Positions 43,073 through 54,580 of a stretch of 64,000 nt of DNA are shown piece by piece (position 1 is the stretch's first letter; each line of letters starts with the position of its first letter). The notes beneath the pieces were generated by a model that did not search any database, was not told the DNA's origin, and saw only the letters and a program-made list of their open reading frames with translations. Source of the DNA: Scolanthus callimorphus (lineage: Eukaryota; Cnidaria; Anthozoa; Actiniaria; Edwardsiidae); NCBI GenBank assembly GCA_033964015.1, contig CM066913.1, positions 25,880,790-25,944,789 of the forward strand. Reading direction: 5' to 3'. A program made the translations under genes and the position numbers.

Positions 43073-46000
43073 CGGGTGTCTAGAAAACTAAGATCTAGAA
43101 AACAAAGATGAAAGATGCAAGACCTAGAAAACTAAGATCTAGAAAACTAAGATCTAGAAAACTAAGATCTAGAAACTAAGATCTAGAAAACTAAGATCTA
43201 GAAAACTAAGACCTAGAAAACTAAGATCTAGAAAACTAAGACTGACAAATTTTCTCTTACCATTTCGCTTTTGAGTTTCTGCAAGATCACACAGCGTCGA
43301 CCCGTATTCCTCGCCATAAATCAAGGAATGACAAAGAACCTCGAACTTTTCTGCTATACAGACTTCATTCCAAACAAGATCTCTCCAGCTTCAAGAATAC
43401 ATCCTTATTGCATTGGTCCGTTAGGTTGTTGAAACTCACGATGTACAAATCAGCCAACAAACAGCGCAAGCATTCGATAAAAACACTTATTTGTCCGCCA
43501 TGTTGGATTCTGGCCTGTGGGTTGCCTGTGGTGACAAAAATCCGCAATGTTTTTCACAAAAATAGAAGCAAGCGAAATGGAAACCACTCCAGCAGTAGGA
43601 ATAAACTATTTTTACCTTGATTCTTTGAGTTTTACCTTACCACCAGTGATATTTTCTAAGTTTTCACAGGATCTTAGTTTTCTAGATTGCCCATACAAAA
43701 ATGGGTGCAAATCTAGAAAACCAAGATCCTCAATTTTTCTCACAAAAATAGAAGCAATCAAAGCAGAAACAACTCTAACAGTACAAATAAACTACCATTA
43801 ACTCTATTCTTTGAGTTTTACCTTGTCACCAATCATATTTTCTGAGTTTTCACAGGATCTTAGTTTTCTAGATATGGGCAAATTTTCCCATACAAAAATA
43901 GGTGCAAATCTAGAAAACCAAGATCCTCAATTTTTCTCACAAAAATAGAAGCAATCAAAACAGAAACAGCTTTAGTAGTATGAATAAACTACCAGTAACT
44001 TGATTCTTTGAGTTTTACCTTGTCACAAATCATATTTTCCGAGTTTTCAGAGAATCTTAGTTTTCTAGATTGCCCATACAAAAATAGGTGCAAATCTAGA
44101 AAACCAAGATTCTCAATTTTTCTTACAAAAATGGAACATCGAAACAGAAACAGCTCTAGTAGTAGCGGCAAAACAAAGCGAGTTTCGACCCAGCGCAGAG
44201 GTCTCTTTTCCTTGCGAACCTCAGCCAGCGAAATGCAGAGAAAAGAGGCCTCTGCTAGCAGGGAAGTATTTTCTCCTCCACCCCCTCTCCGACATAAATA
44301 GTAAATAATGACCGGTCCCTTAGTTTAGTGCTCAAAATATCTAAGTTTATTTCGACTGCCGGTCAAAGTCAATGAAAAACAATAGAAAAGTAACGTCCTT
44401 AAAAACGACATGCAAAATTCATTGTTTTTGCGAGGTGGAAAAGTAGAAACAGGGATAAGGGAGAATTGGCCTAAAAATAAAGGGATGAGGGATAAACGGG
44501 GTAGAAATATAAGGGATATGGGAGATTCTATGGTCCGTTCCTCCCCGCTCCAATATGGTGGACAAACAAGTTTGTTATCGAATGCTTGCGCTGTTTGTTG
44601 GCTGATTTGTACATCGTGAGTTTGAAAAGCCTAACGGACCAAGCTATAAGGATGTATTCTTGAAGTTAGAGTAGATCTTGTCTGGAATAAAGTCTGTTTA
44701 ATAGCAGAAAAGTTCGACGTTCTTTGTTTCCTTGATTTATGGCGAGGGGTCGACTGTCCTAGAAACTCAAGCGAAATGGTAAGAGAAAATTGTCAGTCTT
44801 AGTTTTCTAGATCTTAGTTTTCTAGGTCTTAGTTTTCTAGATCTTAGTTTTCTAGATCTTAGTTTTCTAGATCTTAGTTTTCTAGATCTTAGTTTTCTAG
44901 ATCTTAGTAATCCGTGGCACAAACCGGCAATTCTATTTTCCACTTGACTTTCACTTCTGATTCCAGAAAATTTCCACTTGACTTTCACTTCTGATTCCAG
45001 AAAATAGCACCTTTTCCTATTTTCCATATTTGTCACTTCTGAAATCGATGAAAATACCCGACCTTATTCGGATTTTCTCTTTCAAAACAAATCACAAATC
45101 TTGGAAAAGGTCCACCTTTTTCTAAAAAAAAGTCTACTTTTTACTTTATTTCAAGATTGACCATAAACAAGAAAATAACCCTACATTTTTCTGTTTTTTG
45201 CAAGCTTTTCCGGCTGGGAAAAAGTGCCACCTTTTTCCCTTCGAAACTGACCAATTCCACATTTACAAGGGCTTTTTGTCTTCGATGAATATTGGCCCAA
45301 TTCAATTCAATTCAATAGGCCTTATCACGGTTTCCGACGCCATTTTGTTCGGTAGGCAAGATGTGCAAAATTCCACATAAACTCTGTAAATGCGAAGTGA
45401 AATCGTTGCGAAAATATCAAACATATCGGTAAAATATGAATCGTAGCATTGAGAGAGTGGCTGAAACTGTTTACCTTAAAAGTTTGAAGGTTAAAGCTGC
45501 TGTATGAATCGAGTAATTACGTTTTTAATTCTTCATACAAACGCCTGTAAAATCTGTGTGCATCGATGCGTAAAAAGCCTGTCAAAATACAAGGGTAGAT
45601 GTGGAAAAATAAAAACTACAATTGCTCGCTTTATAGAGAGCGTAGGAAGCTTAAATTTGATAAAGTGATTGTTTGGCCAAGTAGAATTATTTTACGCTAA
45701 GTACTTTGTTGATATGTGCAATATTTTCGCAACGATTTCACTTCGCGTTTACAGAGTTTATGTGGGATTTTGCACATCTTGCCTACCGAACAAAATGGCG
45801 TCGGAAACCGTGATAAGGCCTATTCAACTTTATTTCTCACACTAATAAATATTATTTACAGAATGCATATTTTTTTTTTTAAAACTGTAGAACATGACAA
45901 AAAAGAAATATTAAGGAGAAGAGATCTTGTGAATAAATTAGCTAGCCGGTACCATGGGTACAGTTTCTGGACACGAATCTGCTTTGTATGTGTATGGATG

Positions 46001-46656
46001 GGTGGATTACGTCGCGCCATGTGACATGTAGTTAAATCTCTCTTCATGCTAAATACATGACATGAATTGAAACGTCGTGACTATGTACTTGTTCCCATTT
46101 ACTATTCAAAGAGATCAACCGCCATGTTTGGAAGAGAGATATTCGTTTATTTCTGTTTGATGACCACGTAAAGGAGGATATCACATGACGTGACCATGTA
46201 GTTGCCTCCCTTGTCTTACTTTTTCATCGAAGACAAAAAGCCCTTGTAAATGTGGAATTGGTCAGTTTCGAAGGGGAAAAGGTGACACTTTTTTCCAGCC
46301 GGAAAAGCTTGCAAAAGACTATAAAAATGTAGGGCTTTTTCTTGTTTATGATCAATCTTGAAGTTAAGTAAAAAGTGGACTTTTTTTTTGGAAAAAGGTG
46401 ACCTTTTCCGAGAATTTTTTTTGAAAGAGAAAATCCGAATAAGGTCAGGTATTTCATTGATTTTAGAAGTGACAAATATGGAAAGTAGGAAAAGATGCTA
46501 TTTTCTGGAATCAAAAGTGAAAGTCAAGTGGAAAGTAGAATTGCCGGTTTGTGCCACGGATTCTTAGTTTTCTAGATCTTAGTTTTCTAGATCTTAGTTT
46601 TCTAGGTCTTGCGTCTTTCATCTTTGTTTTCTAGATCTTAGTTTTCTAGACACCCG
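43073..46656. mobile_element. Foldback with tandem-repeat arms, 8-bp TSD AAGTATTT
   Basis: Starts CGGGTGTCTAGAAAACTAAG and ends with the inverse; exact AAGTATTT at 43065-43072 and 46657-46664. The arms begin with arrays of a 15-bp unit (CTAGAAAACTAAGAT; 43076-43245 and the inverse at 44797-44908 plus 46563-46650). Further in, 43260-43510 is inverted at 44530-44790. The centre (43550-44150) has three units of about 170 bp with TTAGTTTTCTAGATTGCCCA. A second element is nested in the right arm. Non-coding. Confidence 0.87.
44909..46562. mobile_element. AATCCGTGGC element 1, 6-bp TSD CTTAGT
   Basis: Ends AATCCGTGGCACAAACCGGC and inverse; exact CTTAGT at 44903-44908 and 46563-46568, inside the 15-bp tandem array of the surrounding foldback. 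The whole element is a long foldback: TTTTCTGGAATCA..., CTTTTCCGGCTGGGAAA and a 90-bp stretch containing GGCAAGATGTGCAAAATTCC (about 45340-45410, inverse 45730-45790). No coding sequence. Confidence 0.88.
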
Positions 46657-46782
46657 AAGTATTTCTCGTCAAAGAAGAGGACAAGACACTCAATCGAAAA
46701 TGGCCGCCAAAACTGTTTGATCCCATAAGCCATAGCAAGCTCACATCTCAATTCCAGGCTACTTCGGTAGAATGCAAACACA

Positions 46783-47272
46783 GATACCCCGTCCAACGAA
46801 TTTCCAAAGTAATTCCAAAGTAGTTCCAGGGTTTGTAGCTCACGTTTCCATAGATTTCCAAAGAAATTCCAAACTCGGTATTAGGCATTTTCAAGATATC
46901 TGTATGCCTTTTCCAAAGAGTTTCCAACGAAACTCCAAAGTATTTAAGGCCTCCCTTTTTGCATTTCCAAAGTATTTCGGGCCTCCCTTTTTGCATTTCC
47001 AAGTAATTTCCAAAGTTCAGTGTCCGTATAGCTACAAACAATTTCCAAAGTAATTCCAAATTAGTTCCAGGGTTTGTAGCTCACGTTTCCAATAGATTTC
47101 CAAAGAAATTCCAAACTCGGTATTAGGCATTTTCAAGATATCTGTATGCCTTTTCCAAAGAGTTTCCAACGAAACTCCAAAGTATTTGGGCCTCCCTTTT
47201 TGCATTTCCAAAGTATTTCGGGCCTCCCTTTTTGCATTTCTAAGTAATTTCCAAAGTTCAGTGTCCGTATAG
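46783..47272 (+). repeat. TTTCCAAAGTA-based tandem repeat, left block
   Basis: Two units of about 250 bp, each made of variants of TTTCCAAAGTA, with landmarks GGTTTGTAGCTCACG, AGATATCTGTATGCC and GGGCCTCCCTTTTTGC. It continues after the inserted element at 49847. Open frames through it are artefacts of the repeat. Confidence 0.85.
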
Positions 47273-49840
47273 AATCCGTGGCAAAAATCGGCAATTCCGC
47301 TTTTCTGCTTTTTTTTATCTTTGATCTCTGAAAATTGCCCTGTTTCTCGATTTTAAAAAATTTTTTCAGTCACAACCCGAAATATCCCCAACATTTTTCG
47401 GAAATTTTCTAAAGTCCTGAATGCCGAGAAAAGCCCCACTTTTTTTGAAAAAAACTACCCGACACATTTTGGTTTTACGAAACACACCAAAAATCCGAAA
47501 TTCCCCTAGTAAATTCGATTTTCTTACTACAAAATCTCCGGAAAAATCTCCCACACCTTTTCTTAAACAACATGTCGTTTTCCGGCAATTCTAGGCACCT
47601 TCATTTTTGAATTTCTAACTCTAAAAATTGAAAGAAAATTGGGAAAATATATCACTTATTTCCAAGTTTACCAATAATAAATTGTAGAATTAAGTCCCCT
47701 TTTTTCGAAAAAAAGATATACGTTTTGCGACACAGAACAATGGATATACACCTGAATCAAACACCCGTCCCCTATCGTCCCTAGGAGTGTATCTGTCTCA
47801 AGAGCATTGTTACGAACGCTGCATCTGTAGTACCCCATATATGGCCATTCCCCTGGTGATGTGTCATATTATTTCAGAAAAGGTTGCACCAGAACTGTCC
47901 GTTGTTGCTTGCGATGCGTCATAACTCATGGACACTGTTTTTTTAAATAGCCATTATTTTTTATCACCCTGCTTATACATTGCTCGCAAAAACATTTTGC
48001 ACTGGCTAACACGAAAATTAACTTCTTTTTTCTACCCAGTTTCTCCCGACGCACGCTATAATAGGCAGCTGTGACGGTGCAACCTTTTCTAAAATAGGTG
48101 TATGTATTATGTTTACGACACAACACAGACGGCAAATGCACCGAGCCGAAAGGATGTTGGATAATTGGCTAGAGGAGGATGGATACTGTATAAAACTTTC
48201 TACAATGTGTACATACACCGTACACATAATAAGGGAATGGTCATATAGGGTACTCTGGTACTGATCCAGTGTTGTAATGCTCTTGAGGTTGATACAACTC
48301 CTAGGAATAGGGTGGGGGAGTAGCAGGTGTATCTAGTGTATCCTATGGTCTGTGTCGCAAAACGCAAGATACACACAGCCTTTTTTGGAAAAAGGGGGAC
48401 TTAATTCCACAATTTGTTCTTGGTAAACTTGGGAATAAGGGGTATATTTTCCTCATTATCTTTCAATTTTTCGAGTTAGAAATTCAGAAGTCAAGACGCC
48501 TAGAATTGCCAGAAAACGGCATAATGTTTAAGCAAAAGAGTGGGAGATTTTTCCAGTCATTTTGCAGTAAGAAATTCGAATTTACTAGGGGAATTTTCGG
48601 ATTTTTGGTGTGTTTCGTGAAATCAAAATATATCGGGTATATTTTTTCAAAAGGGTAGAGGTTTTCTCAGCATTCGGGATTTTAGAAAAGTTCCGAAAAA
48701 TGTTGGGGATATTTCGGGTTTTGAAGGAAGAAAAACTTTTAAAATCGAGAAATAAACAAACGTTATCTGGCACAGATAATGACATTTATCTGAGCACGTA
48801 TCTTTTTATACTGTCAGTTGGTAGACAAGCTGGCGCGCGGGCTGTCAGTGGGAAAATACCAAGCAATTGTTTTAGCCAATCAAGGCAGAGCACTCACGTG
48901 ATTCCATTCCTGTATGTATCGGCTGACTAGCATTTCAGTTAAGCTTATTCTTTGGAAGAAACAGTGACAGCCTTCAACCAAAACTTCTTCAGTTCAAGGT
49001 TTTTTCAGGCGAGTATAGTCTCTCTTATTTTATATGCTGTTTATCATGACATTATCTGGTTGCATGCTATTCACATGAACCTGTTGCTGTTTCGTCGTTC
49101 ATGTTCCGTAGTTTCTTTACGGTTTCGTTATTGGGAATCAAAAACTCCCCTCCTCTCAGGAATTGCATTCTGCACATTTAATTCATCTATTGTGGGTTTG
49201 TGTCCCCTTCAAGTCCCGACGATCTCAGCGTGCAGTCTAAGCGGGACAGTCACTTGATTCGAGCAATCGCTCTGCACTATGAGTTCACGGGGCGGCTGTT
49301 TGTGCCGCCAGTTTCGGATACTTTGTTCCCTGTGTTTTTCCGCCGTTTCATTTGTTATTATAGCTTATTCTTTGGAAGAAACAGTGACAGCCTTCAACCA
49401 AAACTTCTTCAGTTCAAGGTTTTTTTCCCACCGCCTCCCCAACTCCAGCCCACTTGTTTTGACCTTATCTTGTCAACATTGTTTCGAAACCGAGTCCGCA
49501 AGGTTGAGTATAGAATATATGTGTATAGTCTAGATAATGTGGGTGGCGGTTTTTTCTTCCCCACCTTTTGCTGAAGTGATTCAGTTAGTACTGCAATCCA
49601 ATTTACATAACTTTCGAGTTGAAAAATAAACGTCACATCTAGTGGCCGAAAAATCCCAACCGTGCGAGTATGTGTTTTGGTCTTCCTCCCTCCAGCAAAA
49701 CGTAGCACGGCGCATAGCAGAGCTCGCACCTTCCGCTTTTCCATATTTCTTGCTGAGAGAAGTGCTGAGATAAAGGGCAATTTTCAGAGATGAAAGATAA
49801 AAAAGCAGAAAAGCGGAATTGCCGATTTTTGCCACGGATT
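47273..49840. mobile_element. AATCCGTGGC element 2, 6-bp TSD GTATAG/GTATAT
   Basis: Ends AATCCGTGGCAAAAATCGGC and inverse. The flanks are GTATAG (47267-47272) and GTATAT (49841-49846). An empty site with one GTATAG is present in the next tandem unit (50083-50090, CCGTATAGCTACAAAC), which proves the insertion. The arms extend through TCTGCTTTTTTTTATCTTT and CCGAAATATCCCCAACATTT to a centre near 48010. The right arm is split by about 1 kb of unrelated sequence (48758-49775). Confidence 0.9.
48758..49775. other. About 1-kb insertion inside AATCCGTGGC element 2
   Basis: Interrupts the right arm between AATCGAGAAATAAA and GAGATAAAGGGCAATTTT; GAAATAAA/GAGATAAA may be a decayed duplication. Contains a direct repeat of about 65 bp (CTTATTCTTTGGAAGAAACA..., 48944-49008 and 49361-49430). 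The end near AATAAACGTCACATC could be an LTR-type 3' part, so a solo LTR is possible. Not identified. Confidence 0.45.
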
Positions 49841-49846
49841 GTATAT

Positions 49847-50510
49847 CTACAAACAATTTCCAAAGTAATTCCAAAGTAGTTCCAGGGTTTGTAGCTCACG
49901 TTTCCAATAGATTTCCAAAGAAATTCCAAACTCGGTATATAGGCATTTTCAAGATATCTGTATGCCTTTTCCAAAGAGTTTCCAACGAAACTCCAAAGTA
50001 TTTTGGGCCTCCCTTTTTGCATTTCCAAAGTATTTCGGGCCTCCCTTTTTGCATTTCCAAGTAATTTCCAAAGTTCAGTGTCCGTATAGCTACAAACAAT
50101 TTCCAAAGTAATTCCAAAGTAGTTCCAGGGTTTGTAGCTCACGTTTCTAATAGATTTCCAAAGAAATTCCAAACTCAGTATTAGGCATTTTCAAGATATC
50201 TATCTGTATGCCTTTTCCAAAGAGTTTCCAACGAAACTCCAAAGTATTCTGGGCCTCCCTTTTTGCATTTCCAAATAATTTCCAAAGTTCAAAGGCAAGC
50301 GAAATTTCCAAAGTAACGTCAAAGTAATTCCAAAGTCACTTTAGAATATTTCCAAAGAATATGCCATTTATTTCCAGTTGAAATCCAAATAATGCTTTCC
50401 GGAACTCGTGTAATATTTCCAAACAAATTTACAAAGTATTTCCAAAGTCGATCTTCTCTTCTAAGTCTTCCGCGAATTTCCAAAGTCCTTTCAAGGAAAA
50501 AACTTGGAAA
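49847..50510 (+). repeat. TTTCCAAAGTA-based tandem repeat, right block
   Basis: Continuation of the array at 46783: two more large units and then a decaying run of 10-11-bp TTTCCAAAGTA-like units to about 50510. Confidence 0.85.
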
Positions 50511-50730
50511 TGATCTTTCTCATAATTTCCAAAGTATGTAACTTTATTGGAAATGGTAATATGCTAGATGTTTCCATACTTTGGAAATGGGACAAGTTTT
50601 CCAGTGTTCATTTTCTTTCTCTTTTCACGCATTCTTCGAGAGTTTTCTTCATTTTGGAAGTACCAATATATATTTTTTTCCTTTGGCAAGACGGGAAGAT
50701 TCCTATCAGGAACGTAAATCCTCTGAAAAA

Positions 50731-50916
50731 TAGCCTGCTCGCAGGCGTTGGAGAGTAGTTTTAGGTCGAGAAACGCGAGTTTGCTATCGCTTGGCCACCA
50801 TCTTGGATTTGTGACAAAATGTGACAAACCGGGTGGGGGGGAGGGGCGGGATGGAAGCGATAGCAAACTCGTGTTTCTCGACCTAAAACTACTCTCCAAC
50901 GCCTGCGAGCAGGCTA
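50731..50916. mobile_element. MITE, TAGCCTGCTCGCAGGC ends, 9-bp TSD TCTGAAAAA
   Basis: TIRs of about 65 bp starting TAGCCTGCTCGCAGGCGTTG. Exact 9-bp duplication TCTGAAAAA at 50722-50730 and 50917-50925. 186 bp, non-coding. 9-bp duplications fit Mutator-like parents. Confidence 0.9.
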
Positions 50917-51364
50917 TCTGAAAAACATTTCACCTTCTCCGTTTCCGCCATTTGGATTAGCTGGGTGTTTTGATGCATGCGACCGCTGGCCAGCTATGAC
51001 TGTCATGCTTGCCTTCTGGCGATGTGGGTGCATTTATGCCAACTGTGGTTTCAATAAGTTATTCAATGTGGCATTTTGGGGCTTTGAACAAGCACTGCAC
51101 ATACGACTGATTCGCGCCCGTGTGTAATTTTCGCCCCAAAACCAAGGAGACACAGGGAGACCAGTGCATAGCCAGGGCCAGACAACGGCCAAAATATGCA
51201 TGTCGCAAACCTATACTGATTTATTTCGGCATGGGGAAGGTATTTCCTAGCCATTGCCAAAATGGATAGATAATTGCCCCCGCAGGGTTTTGGCCCAGAG
51301 GCCAAAACCCGAGGAGGCATTATAGAATCCCCCGCGTAAAGAGAAAATATAAGGGTATATGGTA

Positions 51365-52326
51365 CATATAGTGGTTTCAATAAAGTTTGTCACCCAAAAG
51401 ACTAAAGCCTCAAGCTGTCGGCGCCAAGCCTTGTGAGTCATTTGTTGTCTCACGTGCTAATCAAAATTCAATTCGATTTACGCGCGTGTTGGGAACAGCG
51501 CGATTTTTATTTATAGTGCACTTCAAATCTCAAATTGGAGGGCGCAAGAACTTTATTCTTAAACGTGAACGACAGTACTGCTTACAGCATTAAGCTGTCC
51601 GTTTTACTTTTCACGCTTTTCCTTTGTCAAGGAGGAAATCAAATACTGACGGGGTATTTTGTGAGATGATTGCATGAGACCCGAAGTACTGAAACTCCGC
51701 TGGAATATTCTGTAGAACAAATATCTAAAGAAACAAATATTTTGCAAATATTTTGCAAATTCTCTTCTGTTTTCCGTCTGTCCGTTTTTGCTAGTCATCC
51801 TACACCTTCGAAGGTATAATGAAAGTAAATTAAATTATCGGAACGCTCGCGTGCAAATTCAAAAGACGCGCTTATTAATAATTAGTAATACATCTTCAGA
51901 AAGCTTTCTAGGCGCACAAAATAAAATTTCAATTGAGCATTCGATTGGAACGAAGTACAATTTTTATAATTGTAAGTGTCTTTATTTCATTTCTTTGACG
52001 AACTCTTTGAGGGAAATTAGATTTTGGGTTGTGACGGTGAAATGTCAAATTTTGCTGAGCTTTGGCTGAAATTTTTATCAGACATTCGCTCTTAAGAATG
52101 CACATTTTTAGATGCCAGTGCAATTCTCTCACTCGAATTCGGAAACACGTAAGGTCGACTTCGCTCATCGCGCGCGGCATTTTTGACTCATGGAGAATAT
52201 TTGTTATTGTCGTCATTCAAAGATGACCCACAATTTGTTATTCAAAAATCACCCACAATGCTTGGCGCCGACAGCTTGTAGGCTTTAGTCTTTGGGGTGA
52301 CAAACTTTATTGAAACCACTATATGC
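51365..52326. mobile_element. Element with about 70-bp TIRs (TATAGTGGTTTCAATAAAG)
   Basis: Left arm about 51365-51432 (TATAGTGGTTTCAATAAAGT, AAGACTAAAGCCT, GCTGTCGGCGCCAAGC) is inverted at 52258-52326. The interior, about 0.8 kb, has no recognisable gene. Duplication not resolved. Confidence 0.7.
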
Positions 52327-53062
52327 CAGAAAAAATCTCGATTTGTCGGAGCTGGGCCCGCAAAAGGTCTTGGGTAACGTTTATGATTGGATGACCAGAT
52401 CACGTGACTCGCAAAGGGACGCAAATAATTGGCAGAGCCTAACAAAGAGCTGTTCTTCGTAAGCGTGGGTTTGAGACCTCTACTGTTGTCACTGGCGGAC
52501 AAAAATGATAAACATTCACAACAAACTGGTCGTGACATTTAATAAATCACCAAAACTCTAAGGAGACGCTCAGCCGAAGTCAGTCAGTGCAATCCATAGT
52601 TCAGAATTAGCAAATGTTGAGCTGCTGTGGCTGTGTAGTCTAGAGAAAAACTTGAATGTTCACAAAGCTAAGAGCTCTAAACCTCATAATAGTAGTAAAG
52701 CATTCAAAATGGTTGCTATTGTGCTTAACAATAGGTCAACTCTATAAAATCCTCTCTAGCTTTCGCTACGAAAGAATGTGATAATTTACCGACAAGATTT
52801 ACATTTCATAAGTTCACAAAACTCAGAAAGAGGACTTTAGAATAATTATTTTTTGCATCAGGACAAAGGAGAAGTAGGCGTTTTTGCCTTCTTCCGATGT
52901 GTGCGCTGTCTGCTGTGTAATGGTTGCCGCTAAAGTATCTGTGAAATTAAGTTCTATTATAAGCTCTTTAGCAGTTTTAGGTGATAGCTGGTATAAAACG
53001 CAGATAAAGGTTATTAGGGAGCAGCGATTGAAAAAGAGCAAAAGCAAGAGAAGTCGCGAAGC

Positions 53063-53469
53063 CCCGGGGGGGGACTCCCCATATTTTCAGACGGGGGTGC
53101 TCGTCCTATCCCTTAGGGTATAAAATTGACAGACGTGCTATCTCTTAGGGGTGTTTAAAATCAGCCCTATCCCTTAGGGGAGTCTCAGACCAATTCTTGC
53201 CCAGAAATATAATGGTACTGACACCAGAACCGATATTTACAAAGGAAACTTGGTTTAAAACCCTAAAAGACTTAAAATTCGCTTTTATTTGTTTTTAGAC
53301 CTGCCAAATTTGCTGTCTTTTAGGGGTAAATTCGGCGGGCGCCACGCCAAATTTGCTTTCTTTTAGGGGTAAATTTGCTGTTTGCCACACCCATTTTGCT
53401 ATCCCATAGGGTCAAAATCAATTTTCCCGACGAGCACCCCCGTCTAAAATATTGGAGTCCCCCCCCGGG
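53063..53469. mobile_element. MITE, CCCGGGGGG ends, 8-bp TSD CGCGAAGC
   Basis: Same family as 17128-17462: CCCGGGGGGGGACTCCCC, then GACGGGGGTGCTCGTC, inverted at the right end; interior motifs CCCTTAGGG and TTTTAGGGGTAAAT. Exact 8-bp duplication CGCGAAGC at 53055-53062 and 53470-53477. Confidence 0.9.
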
Positions 53470-53477
53470 CGCGAAGC

Positions 53478-54440
53478 AGAGACAGCCAACGAGAGTCTAA
53501 AGTCTTGTGTTCTGTTCTCCGTTTAAGTATTTCCGGAACAGATCAATTGGCTTTAGGCTTTCAAGTATTCATATTCATAGAGTTTTCAAACAAGATTTTT
53601 GTGCGCAAGTGTTTCTGAGGAAGAATGTGTATTAATAGTCGTTTTGGAATTGTGACACAATAGGTTTCAGAAGAGTTTTCGGTATTTCGCTAGAGTTTCG
53701 TAAGAGTTTTGACGGCTTTTAGTACTTTTGGTCAGAATTGTTTGTAGAGTTTCGGCTTATAGAATTTCACATGTATCTTAGCGGTTTTGTAAATACAACT
53801 GACAAACTCCAACAAGCTGATAACGGTGGGTTCGCGTGTTGTCTGAAACAGCTGTAAAATGTTAATTGAATACTTATTACATCTGCAGTTTAAAAAGCAC
53901 GGGGGCAGCTCTAGTGAGAACTATTACTAGTAATATAAACGTCTGCAAGAGAAAATGTATGACGCCTGTTATCTTTCGTTCCCGTGACAGAGTGACGGGT
54001 CCTTTTCTGGTATTTCTTATTTATTGTCTTACATCTGCGCCACTGTCTAGCTGGAATCTTGCATTACAGTTATTTATTTGCATTAGAGCAATTATACGTT
54101 CCTTGTGAGAAATTGGCTCACGTTGTAACATAAGGACACGCAAATTAAATGTAAATAAACATCAACAAACTGTTCTTGAAAAGGGCGGGACACGTTGTTA
54201 AAAGGCGGGAACTTTGACGCGCCCGCGCGGATAAACGTCGTCATCACGTAAATCATAAAATAAAATTCGAACATGACGCTCACGCCTTGACCTAACGGCG
54301 CCGTCGTGCAAACGTCGTCGGTTCGTAAGCTTAACTTTTTAGGGGGACGTTTTGCACTAAATGAATTTCCTGCACGGAAGACCTCCCCCCCTCAAACGTA
54401 AAATGGTTGATCCCTATCAAGAGACAATACATATGAATCT
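53478..54440. other. No recognised feature
   Basis: No gene or repeat recognised; only short open frames. Confidence 0.4.
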
Positions 54441-54447
54441 TTATATA

Positions 54448-54580
54448 CAGGGCGTAGCCAGTAGCCTTTCTCGAAAATTTTCCCATACATTTACTGTATT
54501 TGCTGGAGAAAATTTGAGCATTTTCGTCCCATGTTTTCACTATCCGGCCCCCCCTTCAGAAATTCCTGGCTACGCCGCTG
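54448..54580. mobile_element. hAT-like MITE, CAGGG(C)GTAGCC, 5-bp TSD ATATA
   Basis: Starts CAGGGCGTAGCCAG, ends CTGGCTACGCCGCTG; ATATA at 54443-54447 and 54581-54585. The interior shares TGTATTTGCTGGAGAAAATT and GAGCATTTTCGTCCC with the copy at 62577. CAG...CTG ends suit the hAT superfamily, some members of which make 5-bp duplications. Confidence 0.82.

Noticed and set aside
46748..50172. Open frames of 90-180 codons (MELLWKLFV..., FQSNSKVVPGF...)
   Set aside because: They translate the TTTCCAAAGTA tandem repeat in several frames and strands; no domain.
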